NCBI RefSeq assembly: GCF_015999465.1
Contig: NZ_CP065534.1
Coordinates: 2,542,001 to 2,606,000 of the forward strand
Direction: 5' to 3'
From: Lonsdalea populi
Lineage (GTDB): Bacteria > Pseudomonadota > Gammaproteobacteria > Enterobacterales > Enterobacteriaceae
DNA length: 64,000 bases
Shown: piece by piece, positions 38,469 to 48,980 of the stretch
How positions within the stretch are numbered: position 1 is the stretch's first letter
How the letters are laid out: every line of letters begins with the position of its first letter
Notes under the pieces: generated by a model
What the model was told of the DNA's origin: nothing
The model's database searches: none
What the model saw: the letters and a program-made list of their open reading frames with translations, nothing else
Made by a program: the position numbers and the translations under genes

Positions 38469-39308
38469 CTATCCTACTGCGTTCAAGACCAGGCCAATGG
38501 TGCCGGCCAGCGCCAGCCACGGGCCGAAGGCCAGTGAGGCCTGCAAACTGCCGCCGCGGATCAACCGCCATAACAGCGTCAGCGCCAGTCCGGCCAGCGA
38601 AGCGATCAACACCAGATTCGGCAAGATAGCCCATCCCAGCCACGCCCCCAGCGCCGCCAGCAGCTTGAAGTCTCCGTAGCCGAGCGCCTCCTTGCCGTAA
38701 AACCAGCGAAACACCCAGTAAATCAGCCACAGAGACACGTATCCCGCTACCGCTCCCACCACCGCCTGCGGCAGCGGCACATACGTCCCGTCGACATTGA
38801 ACAACAGGCCGGCCCACACGAGGGGCAGCGTCAGCACATCCGGCAACAGACGGGTATGGATATCCACCATCGCCAACGTCAGCAAAACGCTGAATAGCAC
38901 CAGACTGCCCAACAGCGCCTCTCCCGGCGGCCACAGCAGACCCGCCAGCAGAAACAGTAAACCACACATCAACTCCATCAGCGGATAGCGCCAGGAAATC
39001 GACTGCCCGCAACAGTGCGAGCGTCCGCGCAGCCACAGCCAGCTCAGCAACGGTATGTTGTCTCTGATGCGCAGCGGCTGGCGACAACGTGGACAAGATG
39101 ACGGCGGCCAGCAGAGATCGTAACGCTCACCGGGCTCCGGCTCGTCCATGTCCAGCGTTCGGCTGGCCTCTTGCCGCCAGCGGCGCACCAGCATCACCGG
39201 CAGGCGATGGACCACTACATTCAAAAAGCTGCCGACAATAAGACCCAGCAGCACCAGCGCCGCCAGCCAAAGCAGCGGAAATGTTCCGGCAAACGCAGCC
39301 AACTCCAT
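38469..39308 (-). CDS. outO: OutO, prepilin peptidase/N-methyltransferase
   Basis: 279-aa membrane aspartic protease of the GspO/PilD family that cleaves and N-methylates the pseudopilins OutG-K. The catalytic aspartates are at 149 (MVDIHTRLLPD) and 213 (GYGDFKLL). The cytoplasmic loop has C72-P-R-C75, but the second pair is S97-H-C99-C100 instead of the usual C-x-x-C, so one zinc ligand is replaced. AAGGA lies upstream of the ATG. Last gene of the out operon, directly after outM with no outN between. Confidence 0.95.
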   Translation of the reverse strand: MELAAFAGTFPLLWLAALVLLGLIVGSFLNVVVHRLPVMLVRRWRQEASRTLDMDEPEPGERYDLCWPPSSCPRCRQPLRIRDNIPLLSWLWLRGRSHCCGQSISWRYPLMELMCGLLFLLAGLLWPPGEALLGSLVLFSVLLTLAMVDIHTRLLPDVLTLPLVWAGLLFNVDGTYVPLPQAVVGAVAGYVSLWLIYWVFRWFYGKEALGYGDFKLLAALGAWLGWAILPNLVLIASLAGLALTLLWRLIRGGSLQASLAFGPWLALAGTIGLVLNAVG

Positions 39309-39342
39309 GGGCGTGATTCCTTTTTTTCAGGGGGATTAAGCG

Positions 39343-39837
39343 TTAAGGCAACCGCTCCATCGACAGCTTGTTGACGGCGACGATGCCCGAATGGTCCAGT
39401 TGCGCGGCCACCTCCAGCTCCTGCGTCACCACGCCGTTTTTCCGTTCCAGCTCCGCCAGCCAGCGCATCAAGGTGGCGAAATCACAGGGGGACAGCGTCA
39501 GCATGATACGTTCATCCTGCGGTTGAAGCCGCTGAATGGTAATACCGCGGTGAGCGGCGCTTTGGGGGATCAGCTCCGTCAGATTGACATCACGCCCTTC
39601 GACTTCGAGAGGCGGCGAGCCGGGCGGCGGCAGCCGGGATGCTTGCTGGCGCATCCACATAACCGCCTGCCGCTCGCGCTCGGCGGCCTGACGCCAGCGC
39701 AGCTCCTGCTGATGCCAGGGCTGCCACAGCAGGCTGTAAATCAGCCAAACCAAAACCAGCCCGGCGGCTATCGCCAATAACAGGCGCTCTCGCTGCTGCA
39801 TTCCCAGCCATCGCTGCTGTAATGTCATCATGTTCAT
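39343..39837 (-). CDS. outM: OutM, type II secretion inner-membrane protein
   Basis: 164 aa with one N-terminal membrane helix (LLLAIAAGLVLVWLIYSLLW) and a periplasmic ferredoxin-like domain, as in GspM. It partners OutL in the inner-membrane platform. The ATG at 39837 overlaps the outL stop by 4 nt and has AAGGAG upstream. Confidence 0.92.
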   Translation of the reverse strand: MNMMTLQQRWLGMQQRERLLLAIAAGLVLVWLIYSLLWQPWHQQELRWRQAAERERQAVMWMRQQASRLPPPGSPPLEVEGRDVNLTELIPQSAAHRGITIQRLQPQDERIMLTLSPCDFATLMRWLAELERKNGVVTQELEVAAQLDHSGIVAVNKLSMERLP

Positions 39838-41057
39838 AGCCTGCTCCTTAGCACTAATTGTCCTTCCGTGTGATCCCGCTCTTGCTTCATTTCTCCCGGT
39901 GGGATGTCGTAGTAGGCGGATGCCTGCTGACGAAATTGCTCCATTTGTACAAATGAGGCCGCGCGTAACTGCAGCCGCAGCTCGCCCCGGCGACGATCGT
40001 ACCCCAGCGTGACCAATTGCAGTCCGTCATGCTTGGCCGCCAGCTGTTGCAAACGCCCCACGTGCGCCGTCAGAGACGCCGCCGGATTGCCGCTTCCGGC
40101 AGCCTGGAGGTGCTGCTGCATCTGGGCGCGCGGATTAACGACATGCTTGTCGTCAGGGAATAGCTCCCGGTAGATCCGGACGCTCTCTTCCCGCCAGACG
40201 GCGGCCTGCCGATAAAGCTGATAGTGTTCCCATAGGCTGCCGCCCATCAGCGTCAGCAGATAGAGTCCGGCGGCGGCGATCACGCCGCGCCAGGGGGCGA
40301 TCACGCCGCGCCAGGGGGCGATGGCATTGCGCCACGGCTCTCCGACGGCGAAGTCGCCCTGACGAAGATCCACGCCCGGCGTGACGGGGGCGTTGGCCGC
40401 CAGCGTCATCAGAGACGCCTCCGGCAACGCCCGCCAGTTTTCCACGCCTGCCGGGAGTGGACTGTAGCTATGAATGGCGGGTAAAACGTCAGCACTTTCC
40501 AGCAGCATTTGATACCACCCCTCTTCCGCCGCCATCCCCGTGCCGGCCGCCGTTCTGAACAGCCAAGTCCGGTGATGAAGCACCGCGCTCCAGCCCTCTT
40601 CCGCCAACGGCAACGCCAACACGTCCGGCATAAGGGCGTCGATGTGGACGCCAATGGACTGGCACTGCGCCGTCCAGCGCGCCATCAGCGATTTATGCAT
40701 TACCGCCACCGTGAAGCGCTCTGCCTGCCGGGCGACGACCGCGAAATGCAGCTGTTCGATATCCGACGCCAGTTGCTCTTCCAGCATAAACGGAATGGCC
40801 TGCCGCCAATGGCGCTGCGTGCGGCGCGGTAGCGTCACCGTGTGAAATGCCATCGTCGTGGCGGGCGCCAAGACCCGGGTGGAACTCACCGGATAGCGCA
40901 CCAGTTCAGCGCGCAATGCATCCCACGTCCCGACGCCCTGCGTCAGGGGGCCAAAAGGCGAAGAGGCGGCGATCAGCCACTCGACCTGTTGGTCGTCCTC
41001 TGCGCTGAGGCGCAGGGTCAGTTGCCGGATCCCGCCTGCTGGCGTCCTGTTACTCAT
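39834..41057 (-). CDS. outL: OutL, type II secretion platform protein
   Basis: 407 aa. The cytoplasmic actin-like domain (residues 1-245) binds OutE, and a membrane helix near 265-280 (AGLYLLTLMGGSLW) is followed by a periplasmic domain. Just before the helix, a tandem 21-bp repeat gives PWRNAI-APWRGVI-APWRGVI, an unusual local duplication. It starts by a 4-nt overlap with outK and ends by one with outM. Confidence 0.94.
   Translation of the reverse strand: MSNRTPAGGIRQLTLRLSAEDDQQVEWLIAASSPFGPLTQGVGTWDALRAELVRYPVSSTRVLAPATTMAFHTVTLPRRTQRHWRQAIPFMLEEQLASDIEQLHFAVVARQAERFTVAVMHKSLMARWTAQCQSIGVHIDALMPDVLALPLAEEGWSAVLHHRTWLFRTAAGTGMAAEEGWYQMLLESADVLPAIHSYSPLPAGVENWRALPEASLMTLAANAPVTPGVDLRQGDFAVGEPWRNAIAPWRGVIAPWRGVIAAAGLYLLTLMGGSLWEHYQLYRQAAVWREESVRIYRELFPDDKHVVNPRAQMQQHLQAAGSGNPAASLTAHVGRLQQLAAKHDGLQLVTLGYDRRRGELRLQLRAASFVQMEQFRQQASAYYDIPPGEMKQERDHTEGQLVLRSRL
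40275..40337. repeat. 21-bp tandem repeat inside outL
   Basis: Two identical 21-bp units (40275-40295 and 40296-40316) are followed by a third, diverged unit (40317-40337). The repeat is in frame and encodes PWRGVIA copies just before the OutL membrane helix. Confidence 0.9.
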
Positions 41058-42052
41058 CGGTTCATTGTCCTGTATCCCCCGTACTGCCGTTGTATGACAT
41101 CAATGCGCCGCTTGTGGCGATGAAACAGGCTGCGCTGATAGAACGCGCCCTCTTCTCCCTGAATGCGGACGTCGCCGAAAAACCAGTCGCTTTTGACCGC
41201 CAACGCCTGACGAATGTTGCTTTTGCCGGATTCCGGCAACTGAGGCAGGCCGATAAAGGCATCGACGTTCTGCCAACCTTTCGCGGGGCGCAGCGCCAGT
41301 ACACGCCCTGCCTCCTCCAGGCTCAATTTACCCATCAGCAGGGCGGACAGCAGCGGCGCCTGTTGTGGCGTCAATGTATTGATATTAACAGTGAATTTAT
41401 CTACCGGAAGCACACACACGTAGGGCAACAGTCGTCGATAGAGATCCGCATCCACCCCGCCGATCGCCCGCAGCTCCGAGACATCCGCCATCGGCTGATT
41501 CGCCGGCAGATAGCGCGCGTAGGCGTCTTCTTCGGCCCCGCGCGCGCGCGGCTCGCGGTCTTCGTCCAGCCAGTCTCGAACCGCGGCGGTGACCGCATCG
41601 GCCCGCTCGCCCTTCTCGCCGAGAACCACCATTAATTGCCTGAAAACCTGCGCGGCATAAGGCGTTTTTTCGGACGCCTTCGCCGTCGAGATCGAGCCTG
41701 TCGTTCGCGCGTTTTTTGGCCGCGGCTGCAGGGCGTTCAAATTTAAACAGGTCGCGCCGTCGTGAATCTGGCCGACCATTTCCCGGCCGTCGTCCAGCCA
41801 TTGCCTATCGGCACGCGACCACGGCTGTCCGATGAGGGTAATTTTCGGCGAGTTTTGCCCCTCTCGCAGCAGCACGCTGCCCATCAGTGCCTCCGCGCCC
41901 AGCGCATACCAACGGGCCTGCGTTCGGGTCAACAGACTGTCGGTGCGCTGGTAGGCCGTGCCGGTGTGCTCCGCGACCGACGTCGCCACAATGACCATGA
42001 GCGCCAGCATCAGCAGCACGACCAGCAGCGCCATTCCCCGTTGTCGCTTCAC
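41054..42052 (-). CDS. outK: OutK, minor pseudopilin at the pseudopilus tip
   Basis: 332 aa with prepilin leader MKRQRG before MALLVVLLMLALMVIVATS. It lacks the Glu at position +5, as is normal for GspK. The large periplasmic domain includes a TVNINTLTPQQAPLLSALL helix-hairpin motif. With OutI and OutJ it caps the pseudopilus. The GTG start overlaps the outJ stop and has GGAGG about 9 nt upstream. Confidence 0.93.
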   Translation of the reverse strand: MKRQRGMALLVVLLMLALMVIVATSVAEHTGTAYQRTDSLLTRTQARWYALGAEALMGSVLLREGQNSPKITLIGQPWSRADRQWLDDGREMVGQIHDGATCLNLNALQPRPKNARTTGSISTAKASEKTPYAAQVFRQLMVVLGEKGERADAVTAAVRDWLDEDREPRARGAEEDAYARYLPANQPMADVSELRAIGGVDADLYRRLLPYVCVLPVDKFTVNINTLTPQQAPLLSALLMGKLSLEEAGRVLALRPAKGWQNVDAFIGLPQLPESGKSNIRQALAVKSDWFFGDVRIQGEEGAFYQRSLFHRHKRRIDVIQRQYGGYRTMNR

Positions 42053-42762
42053 AGGCTGTCCTCCGCTGCGCCGTCGCCGGATGAGGACGAAGCCGCGTCT
42101 AAATCGGTATCGTCAGACTGACCGCTCCCGTTTTCTTCCAACTCCCGGACGTTCGCTTTCGCCTCCGGGTCTTCCTGCTGCGGTAGAAGGAACAGGCGCG
42201 TGATATCGCCGTAGTCGCGCAGATTGACCGTGACGGAGATGCCTTCCGGCAGCCGATCGGGATCGTCCCAATGATCCTGCCAGCCGCCCTTGGAGAAGAA
42301 GCTCAGCGTAAAACCGTTGACCTGAGTCAGCAGCGGACGGATCGCCATCTCCTGCTTGGGCAAGGGCTGCGGAGAGTCGAAAAACAGACGCTCCAGCGTG
42401 CCATGACGCAGACGGTATCCCACTCGCTGTAGCTCGGAACGGGGCAGAATACCGAGTGGATTTAGCCAGCCGCTGCGCACGAAACTGGCGGCGCCATCTT
42501 CGCTTTCCATGCCGTAACGTTGGGCGAGCAACCCAGGCTCGGCGGCTTTGCTGCGTCGCGGGGTGATTTGGGTGAAATCGCGCTCCATCAGCGTAAAGGC
42601 GCGCTGTAACTCGTCGAGTCGGGCGCTTTTACGCGTCGACAGTTCGTCCTGACGCATTACCCCGTTCAGGACCGAGGAGACACTGAGACTCAGCGCGGCA
42701 AATACCACCAGCGCCAGCATCATCTCCAGCAGCGTGAATCCTCGCGAGGCATTAATTCCCAT
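42049..42762 (-). CDS. outJ: OutJ, minor pseudopilin
   Basis: 237 aa. The leader MGINASRG precedes FTLLEMMLALVVFAALSLS, with Glu+5 present. I start at the ATG 42762 (GAGGA upstream), since the longer upstream frame is not leader-like and overlaps outI. It forms the tip complex with OutI and OutK. The C-terminus is acidic and serine-rich. Confidence 0.93.
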   Translation of the reverse strand: MGINASRGFTLLEMMLALVVFAALSLSVSSVLNGVMRQDELSTRKSARLDELQRAFTLMERDFTQITPRRSKAAEPGLLAQRYGMESEDGAASFVRSGWLNPLGILPRSELQRVGYRLRHGTLERLFFDSPQPLPKQEMAIRPLLTQVNGFTLSFFSKGGWQDHWDDPDRLPEGISVTVNLRDYGDITRLFLLPQQEDPEAKANVRELEENGSGQSDDTDLDAASSSSGDGAAEDSL

Positions 42763-43138
42763 CACCGTCTTCCTCTCCCGCCTGCGGTATATCGCTGCGT
42801 AATATCGCCGCTGGCGTGCCGTCATGACTGCCGTGACGCACCTCAACCTCCACCGCGCGCACGCTGTCACTACCCATATCAACCCCCCGATAGCGCCAGT
42901 ACCACGTCGAGTCCGCGAACATCACGCTGCCGTCGGTCCATGAGGGGGACGGCCACTGTTTTTCCAGCCGCAGCGCCGTCAGCTGATTTTCGGCGATCCA
43001 AACGGCGAAGGTTTTCTCTTCCAGCCGCCCCAGCGTACTGGCCTGCTGCGCGGTGGTTTTCAATATCGCCAGCCCCGCCAGTGCGAACACCACCAGGGCG
43101 ACCAGCACTTCCAGCAGCGTCATCCCCCGTTGCTTCAT
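42752..43138 (-). CDS. outI: OutI, minor pseudopilin
   Basis: 128 aa with the short leader MKQRG before MTLLEVLVALVVFALAGLAIL. It has the TTAQQASTLGRLEEKTFAVWIAENQL stretch typical of GspI. It nucleates the pseudopilus tip. It overlaps outH by 4 nt and outJ by 11 nt, so the genes are translationally coupled. Confidence 0.94.
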   Translation of the reverse strand: MKQRGMTLLEVLVALVVFALAGLAILKTTAQQASTLGRLEEKTFAVWIAENQLTALRLEKQWPSPSWTDGSVMFADSTWYWRYRGVDMGSDSVRAVEVEVRHGSHDGTPAAILRSDIPQAGEEDGDGN

Positions 43139-43650
43139 CGCGCATTGTCCTCCGGAGAAGCGCTGAGGATCGCCCCATTGGCGTCAACTTCCAGCCAGGC
43201 GTTGTCCCTCTCGCTTTGCTGAAACTCGAGGCGGAATGGCGTGATTTCGCCTCCCGGCAGGATCAGCAGAGTCGGCGACGCCTGTGTTGCGGTCACGCCC
43301 GGATCTACCTCGCCGTCCTTCCACTGCGCGGTAAAAGCCAGTCGGATATCGGCAGGCAACGTGATGAGCGGGGAATAAGACTGCCACCGATACGCCTGCG
43401 GCGCAGACGCGTCAGTCGGCTCCAGCACCGCCAACTGCCAGCTGCGCGGCGCGAGATAAAATCCCAGTACGCGATCGTTCTGCTGACTGTCGGCCACCGC
43501 GTGCTCGAGCTGCGCTCGAAAGCGCGCCATCTGCCACTGCGCATCCCTCGGCTTTTGCTGTGGAAACGCCATCATCACCAGCGTGGCCGCAACGCCGGCC
43601 AGCAGCACCACCAGCATCATTTCCAGCAGGGTAAAACCGCGCTGACGCAT
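43135..43650 (-). CDS. outH: OutH, minor pseudopilin
   Basis: 171 aa. The leader MRQRG precedes FTLLEMMLVVLLAGVAATLVMM. The ATG at 43650 overlaps the outG stop (TGATG). It links the tip to the OutG shaft. An upstream in-frame extension lies inside outG and is rejected. Confidence 0.93.
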   Translation of the reverse strand: MRQRGFTLLEMMLVVLLAGVAATLVMMAFPQQKPRDAQWQMARFRAQLEHAVADSQQNDRVLGFYLAPRSWQLAVLEPTDASAPQAYRWQSYSPLITLPADIRLAFTAQWKDGEVDPGVTATQASPTLLILPGGEITPFRLEFQQSERDNAWLEVDANGAILSASPEDNAR

Positions 43651-44093
43651 CACGGATTCGCGCTGTGCGCCCCGTTGCCGATATTCCAATTGCCGATGTC
43701 GTCTTCACTGTCCGGCATGCCGTCCGGACCGTAAGAGAACACGTCGATGCGGCCGTGGTTTCCGGGACTCAGCAGCTGATAGTCGGCGCCCCACGGGTCT
43801 TGCGGCAGACGACGAATATAGCCATCCTGCGCGTAGTTGCGCGGTTCCGGCTGAGTGCTCGGCTTTTTCACCAGCGCGGACAGCCCTTGCTCCGTGGTGG
43901 GATAGCGGCTGTTGTCCAGCTTGTACATATCCAGCGCGCTCTCCAGCGCCACGATATCGCTGACGGCTTTCTGCCGGTCGGCCTTCTCTTTGTTGCCCAT
44001 CAGATTCGGTACCACCAGGCTGGCCAGCACGCCGAGAATAACGATCACCACCATGATTTCTAACAGGGTGAATCCCCGCTGACGTTGTTCCAT
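43650..44093 (-). CDS. outG: OutG, major pseudopilin
   Basis: 147 aa with leader MEQRQRG before FTLLEIMVVIVILGVLASLVVPNLMGNKEKADRQKA, the best conserved T2SS pseudopilin. GspG subunits form the shaft of the pseudopilus and bind calcium near the C-terminus (DSEDDIGNW). AAAGGAAA lies upstream of the ATG at 44093; a TTG nine codons earlier is ignored. Confidence 0.96.
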   Translation of the reverse strand: MEQRQRGFTLLEIMVVIVILGVLASLVVPNLMGNKEKADRQKAVSDIVALESALDMYKLDNSRYPTTEQGLSALVKKPSTQPEPRNYAQDGYIRRLPQDPWGADYQLLSPGNHGRIDVFSYGPDGMPDSEDDIGNWNIGNGAHSANP

Positions 44094-44122
44094 TTTGTTG
44101 TTTCCTTTGACGTTATTCAAAA

Positions 44123-45349
44123 TTACGTACTCATGAGAGTGTTCAGTTGCAGAATCGGCTGGAGAATGGCCAGCACGATGAAGAGCACCACGCCCGCCAT
44201 CGTGACGACCAGCAGTGGTTCGAAGAGGCCCAGCGCCAACGTGACCTGAGCGCTGAATTCGCGATCCTGATTGTCCGCCGCACGCGCCAGCATGGCGTCG
44301 AGATCGCCGCTGCGTTCGCCGCTGGAGATCATGTGGCGCATCATCGGGGGAAACAGCGACGTCTGCTGTAACGCCTGATGCAGGCTGACGCCTTCGCGTA
44401 CCGCCTCCGCCGCCTGCGCGAGCCGTTGACGAGCCTCGTCATTGCTCAGCACGTCGCCGCTGATGCGCATCGCCTGCAACAACGGCACGGCGCTGGCGTT
44501 CAGGATGCTGAGCGTGCGAGCATAGCGTGCGGTGTTGAGCCCGCGCAGTACGCGCCCAACCACCGGCAGCCGCAGCAGAAGCCGGTGGAAAGACAGCCGA
44601 TATTTTTCCTGTCTCAGCAGCCAGCGGCCAACCATCATCACCAACGCCAGCAGCAGCAGCATCCACGGTCCGCCGATACGCACCGCGTCGCTGGTCCCCA
44701 TCAGCAGCCGCGTGGAAAAAGGCAGCGCCTGCTTCATATGGACGAACTGGTCCACGACTTTGGGCACCACGGCGGAGAGCAAGATGCACACTACCGCGAT
44801 GGCGACCAGCGTCAGAACGCAGGGATAGATCATCGCCTGTTGAATACGGCTGCGCATTTGCTGGCGCTGCTCGGTGTAGTCCGCCAGCCGGTTGAGGACG
44901 ATATCCAGATGGCCGGAGGCTTCGCCCGCCGCGACCATCGCGCAATACAACCGTTCGAAGCTACCAGGAAAGCTGCCGAGCGCCTCCGCCAGCGAATGTC
45001 CTTCGACAACTTTGGCCCGCACGGCCGGCATCAGCGCTCGCAGCGCGGCTTTTTCGCTCTGCTCCGCCACCGCCGCCAGCGCTTCTTCCAGCGGCAGCGC
45101 CGCAGCGACCAGCGTCGCCAGCTGTCGCGTCAATAGCGCCAGATCGCCGGCCCCGATGCGTTGAGATCGCCGTAACGTAAACAACCCGGCGTCGCGAGAC
45201 GAGCCCGCGTCGCGCTGAGGTTCCAACGTCAACGCCACCAGCCCTTTCTCTCGCAGCAGTTGTCTGGCCTGACGCGCCGAGTCGGCCTCCTGAACGCCGC
45301 GGCTGCGTTTTCCCTGCGCGTTCAGCGCCTGATAGTGAAACAGCGCCAT
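44123..45349 (-). CDS. outF: OutF, type II secretion inner-membrane core protein
   Basis: 408 aa with two copies of the T2SSF domain and three membrane segments (near 170-190, 220-245 and 375-400). It has [19 protein letters not shown] and a repeat at [19 protein letters not shown], typical of GspF/PilC. It couples OutE to pseudopilus assembly. It begins 1 bp after outE. Confidence 0.95.
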   Translation of the reverse strand: MALFHYQALNAQGKRSRGVQEADSARQARQLLREKGLVALTLEPQRDAGSSRDAGLFTLRRSQRIGAGDLALLTRQLATLVAAALPLEEALAAVAEQSEKAALRALMPAVRAKVVEGHSLAEALGSFPGSFERLYCAMVAAGEASGHLDIVLNRLADYTEQRQQMRSRIQQAMIYPCVLTLVAIAVVCILLSAVVPKVVDQFVHMKQALPFSTRLLMGTSDAVRIGGPWMLLLLALVMMVGRWLLRQEKYRLSFHRLLLRLPVVGRVLRGLNTARYARTLSILNASAVPLLQAMRISGDVLSNDEARQRLAQAAEAVREGVSLHQALQQTSLFPPMMRHMISSGERSGDLDAMLARAADNQDREFSAQVTLALGLFEPLLVVTMAGVVLFIVLAILQPILQLNTLMST

Positions 45350-45350
45350 C

Positions 45351-46850
45351 TCATTCCGCCCTTGTCACACGCACCACCTCATCCCAGGTGGTGTTGCCGG
45401 CGATGACCTGTTGCAAGCCGCTCTGCCGCAGCGATCCCCAACGTTCACCCAGCCGTTGAGCAATTTGCTGCTCCCCTTCCCGCTGGTGAATGGCCGTTCG
45501 AACGTCGTCATTGATGGGCAGCAGTTCGTGAATCGAAGTCCGTCCGCGATAACCCGTCTCGTTACAGGCCGGACAGCCCCCGGCGCGATACAGCCGAGTA
45601 CCGGACGGGATGCCCATCAGTTGCGCCTGTTCCGCACTGACCGAATAGGGCTGGCGACAGTCCTGACACAGGGTACGCACCAGCCGCTGCGCCAGTACGC
45701 CGAGCAGAGAAGTCGATAACAGAAACGGCTCCACGCCCATGTCCGTCAGGCGGGAGAGCGCGCCCAGCGCGCTGTTGGTGTGCAGCGTCGACAGGACCAG
45801 GTGCCCGGTCAGCGAGGCTTGTACGGCGATCTGCGCCGTTTCGCCATCGCGGATTTCCCCCACCAGCACGACGTCCGGGTCCTGGCGAAGGATGGCGCGC
45901 AGCCCGCGCGCGAACGTCATGCCAACCTTGGTGTTCACCTGCGTCTGGGCGATCCCGTCCAGCTCATACTCGATAGGATCTTCCACCGTCATGATGTTGC
46001 GTTCGGCGGCATTGAGGCGGCTCAGTGCCGCATACAGCGTGGTGCTTTTCCCCGAGCCGGTCGGCCCGGTGACCAGAATGATGCCGTGCGGACGGTGGAT
46101 CAGCTCGTCTACCTCACGCTGATGCGCGGCGCTCATGCCCAACGCGGCCAGATCCAGCCGCACGCTGTCTTTATCCAGCAAGCGCAGCACCACGCGTTCA
46201 CCGTAGTTGGAGGGCAACGTCGAAACACGCACGTCGATGGCGCGGCCGCCGATACGCAGCACCATGCGCCCATCCTGAGGCACGCGTTTTTCAGCAATAT
46301 CCAGCTTCGCCATGACTTTGATACGGGAGACCAACAGCGGCGCCAGTTGACGCGGAGGACGCAGGATTTCCCTCAGCACGCCGTCGATACGGAAGCGGAT
46401 CAGCAGGTTACGCTCATAGGTTTCGATATGGATGTCGGAAGCTTTGTGCTTGATCGCCTCCGTCAGCATGGCATTGATCAGGCGGATAATCGGCGCGTCG
46501 TCGTCCGCATCCAGCAGGTCGTCGCTGTCCGGCAGATCTTCGGCCAGCGTATAGAAGTCAATATCGTTGCCAATATCTTCCATCAGCTGCTGCGCGGCGG
46601 CGGAGTCACGCTGATAGTGCTGCACCAGCGCCCGTTCAAACTCCGATTCGCTGAGGCGGCTCACGCTTAACGAAACGCCCGCCACGCGCCGGGCTTCTAA
46701 AAAAGCGCCGGGCTGCGTTTCAGCCACGCAAAAAACCTGCGCCGAGGCCTGACCGCTCTCTTCCTGCAACAGCACTATTTTATGGGTACGGGCGTAGGCG
46801 AACGGCAGGACCGGATGCCCCCCTGAGGCCACAATGTCCTGCACGCTCAT
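45351..46850 (-). CDS. outE: OutE, type II secretion ATPase
   Basis: 499-aa hexameric ATPase that powers pseudopilus assembly. Walker [10 protein letters not shown] is at 262-270, the Asp box near 290 ([10 protein letters not shown]) and Walker B near 330 ([14 protein letters not shown]). A tetracysteine zinc site lies near 395-430 (CQDC and CPAC). The N-terminal part binds OutL. It overlaps outD by 4 nt. Confidence 0.96.
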   Translation of the reverse strand: MSVQDIVASGGHPVLPFAYARTHKIVLLQEESGQASAQVFCVAETQPGAFLEARRVAGVSLSVSRLSESEFERALVQHYQRDSAAAQQLMEDIGNDIDFYTLAEDLPDSDDLLDADDDAPIIRLINAMLTEAIKHKASDIHIETYERNLLIRFRIDGVLREILRPPRQLAPLLVSRIKVMAKLDIAEKRVPQDGRMVLRIGGRAIDVRVSTLPSNYGERVVLRLLDKDSVRLDLAALGMSAAHQREVDELIHRPHGIILVTGPTGSGKSTTLYAALSRLNAAERNIMTVEDPIEYELDGIAQTQVNTKVGMTFARGLRAILRQDPDVVLVGEIRDGETAQIAVQASLTGHLVLSTLHTNSALGALSRLTDMGVEPFLLSTSLLGVLAQRLVRTLCQDCRQPYSVSAEQAQLMGIPSGTRLYRAGGCPACNETGYRGRTSIHELLPINDDVRTAIHQREGEQQIAQRLGERWGSLRQSGLQQVIAGNTTWDEVVRVTRAE

Positions 46851-48979
46851 CGCCCCTCCCGGGCATAGAACGACGAGATGGCCGCCTGCACTTGGCGGAA
46901 CACCATCGTGTCTCCACCGGCGGGCAGACGCAGCGTGTCGTTATCCAGCACTGCGCCGCTGGCGCGCGTCGCGCCGCGCTGCTGCTGCTGTTCATCGTTG
47001 AAGGCGCGGTATTTGTTGATTGTCGCCGTCTGATACTGCATACCGTCGCGAATAATGGTCGGACGAAGAAACAGCATGAGATTACGCTTGGTCATCTGAC
47101 GGCTTTTGGAACGGAACAGATTGCCGATCACCGGGATGTCCCCGAGGAACGGCACTTTGCTGTCGGTCTCCAGCGTGGTCTTGTCAAGCAGGCCGCCGAC
47201 CACCACGGTTTCGCCGCTTCCGACCAGCACGGCGTTGTTGACGGTGCGGGTGTTGAACGTTGCGCCCAAACTGCTGGTGCTGCTCGACGAGGAGTCCGCC
47301 ACGCTGGACACCTCCTGCGCAATCTGCAGCAGCACGGAATCCCCTTCGTTGATCTGCGGTTTAACCTTCAGCTTGATGCCGACGGTTTTACGCTCCACGG
47401 TAGTGAAAATGTTGTCCGCCGAGGTGGTTTGGGAGCCTGACAGTACCGGCACTTCCTGCCCAACGTTAAAGGTGGCTTCCATGTTGTCCAGCGTGACGAT
47501 GCTGGGCGTCGCCAGCACGTCATTTTTGGAGTTGCTGGACAGCGCCGTCAGCAGCATCGACCAATTTCCCTGATAAAACCCGGCGGCAATCCCGCTGAAG
47601 CTGCTGAGCACGCTGGAGTAACTGCTGGTCAGCGTGCCGTCGGCGCGATACTGATCGGAGCCGACCATCGCCGTGGAAATCGGCATCCCCGTGCTGGTGA
47701 ACTGCGTCATACCCGCCCGTTTGTTGGCCCACTGGATGCCGAGATTTAACCCGTCCGCATCCTGCACTTCGGCGATGATCGCCTCCACCAGCACCTGAGG
47801 ACGACGGATATCCAACTGGTCGATGACCTGTTCCAAATCGCTCATGATGTCGGGCGGCGCGGTGATAATCAGCGCGTTGGTCTGGTCGTGCGCGCGGATT
47901 GTGACCTCTTTCCCCTGAATCATGATCGTCTTGCCGCCGGAGCTGCCGCTGGAGCTGAACGCCGAACCAAAGCCGAGACTACTGCTGTTCGACGAAGCGC
48001 TGTCTTCGCTATTGGAGGAGGACGACGACGAGGATGAACTGCTGCCGCCGCTGTTCTGGGTACTGTGCGACGTGCTGGGCGTGTTTGAGCTATTACGGCT
48101 GCCGCTGGTACCGCTTCCCGCCAGCACTTCCAGCAGTTCCACCGCCTTGGCGTATTTGAGGTAAATGACCTTGGTGCCGCCCTGCACCACCTGCTTACGG
48201 TCGAGCTGACGGATCATCTGTACCGCGCGCTGACGCGACTTCTCTTCCCCGCTGACGATGACGGAATTGGTCCGGCTGTCCGCTACCACATTGGCCAACA
48301 TACTGCTCGGCAGCGCGTTTTTCTCATCGGTTTTATTGAGATTGTTCACCAGCTTGACCATATCGTCCGCCGACGCGAAGTTGAGCGGAACCGTAACCAT
48401 ATCCCGACCACCGATCTTCTCAACCCGCGCAATGATCTCCAGCATATGCTTGACCACCGCCGCGCGGCCGGTCATCAACAGGGTGTTAGACGGTTCATAA
48501 TGCACCACGCTTCCGGCCCCGGCGCTATCATTCAACTGGCGCAACAGCGGTGCGAGGTCACGCGCGGCGACATTATTGAGCGCCACAACCCGCGTCACGA
48601 TTTCATCGCCATGGCCCGGTTGCTCATCGCTGGCCAGCGGGATGGCAGAGGTTTTCGCATCTTTGGCCCGCACAACCTTCAGCACGCCGTTATCCTGCGG
48701 AACGACGGAAAAACCATAGACATCCAGCACGCTGAGGAAGAACTGGTAATACTGCTGTTCGTTCATCATATCGTAGCTGCGCACGGTAATGGTGCCGCGC
48801 ACGCTGGGATCGATAATGACGGTTTTATTGAGGTTTTTACTGACGGTGTTGATGAATTCCTGAATGTCAGTGCCTTTGAAGCTGGCCGAGAATTCAGCAC
48901 TCCAGCACCAGCACGACGCTAACAGCAGCGAGCCGATTGCCGCCCGCACCCATCGCTTGATCACTCCTTTGCTCCGCAC
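46847..48979 (-). CDS. outD: OutD, type II secretin
   Basis: About 710 aa. Signal peptide, then N0 ([31 protein letters not shown]), N1-N3 domains, a serine-rich linker inside N3 (about residues 290-335), and the C-terminal secretin domain with the [11 protein letters not shown] and [10 protein letters not shown] motifs. Fifteen copies form the outer-membrane channel, targeted by the pilotin OutS. I use the GTG at 48979, one base after the outC stop and preceded by GAAGAG; a GTG at 48964 is the alternative. Confidence 0.94.
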   Translation of the reverse strand: MRSKGVIKRWVRAAIGSLLLASCWCWSAEFSASFKGTDIQEFINTVSKNLNKTVIIDPSVRGTITVRSYDMMNEQQYYQFFLSVLDVYGFSVVPQDNGVLKVVRAKDAKTSAIPLASDEQPGHGDEIVTRVVALNNVAARDLAPLLRQLNDSAGAGSVVHYEPSNTLLMTGRAAVVKHMLEIIARVEKIGGRDMVTVPLNFASADDMVKLVNNLNKTDEKNALPSSMLANVVADSRTNSVIVSGEEKSRQRAVQMIRQLDRKQVVQGGTKVIYLKYAKAVELLEVLAGSGTSGSRNSSNTPSTSHSTQNSGGSSSSSSSSSSNSEDSASSNSSSLGFGSAFSSSGSSGGKTIMIQGKEVTIRAHDQTNALIITAPPDIMSDLEQVIDQLDIRRPQVLVEAIIAEVQDADGLNLGIQWANKRAGMTQFTSTGMPISTAMVGSDQYRADGTLTSSYSSVLSSFSGIAAGFYQGNWSMLLTALSSNSKNDVLATPSIVTLDNMEATFNVGQEVPVLSGSQTTSADNIFTTVERKTVGIKLKVKPQINEGDSVLLQIAQEVSSVADSSSSSTSSLGATFNTRTVNNAVLVGSGETVVVGGLLDKTTLETDSKVPFLGDIPVIGNLFRSKSRQMTKRNLMLFLRPTIIRDGMQYQTATINKYRAFNDEQQQQRGATRASGAVLDNDTLRLPAGGDTMVFRQVQAAISSFYAREGR

Positions 48980-48980
48980 G

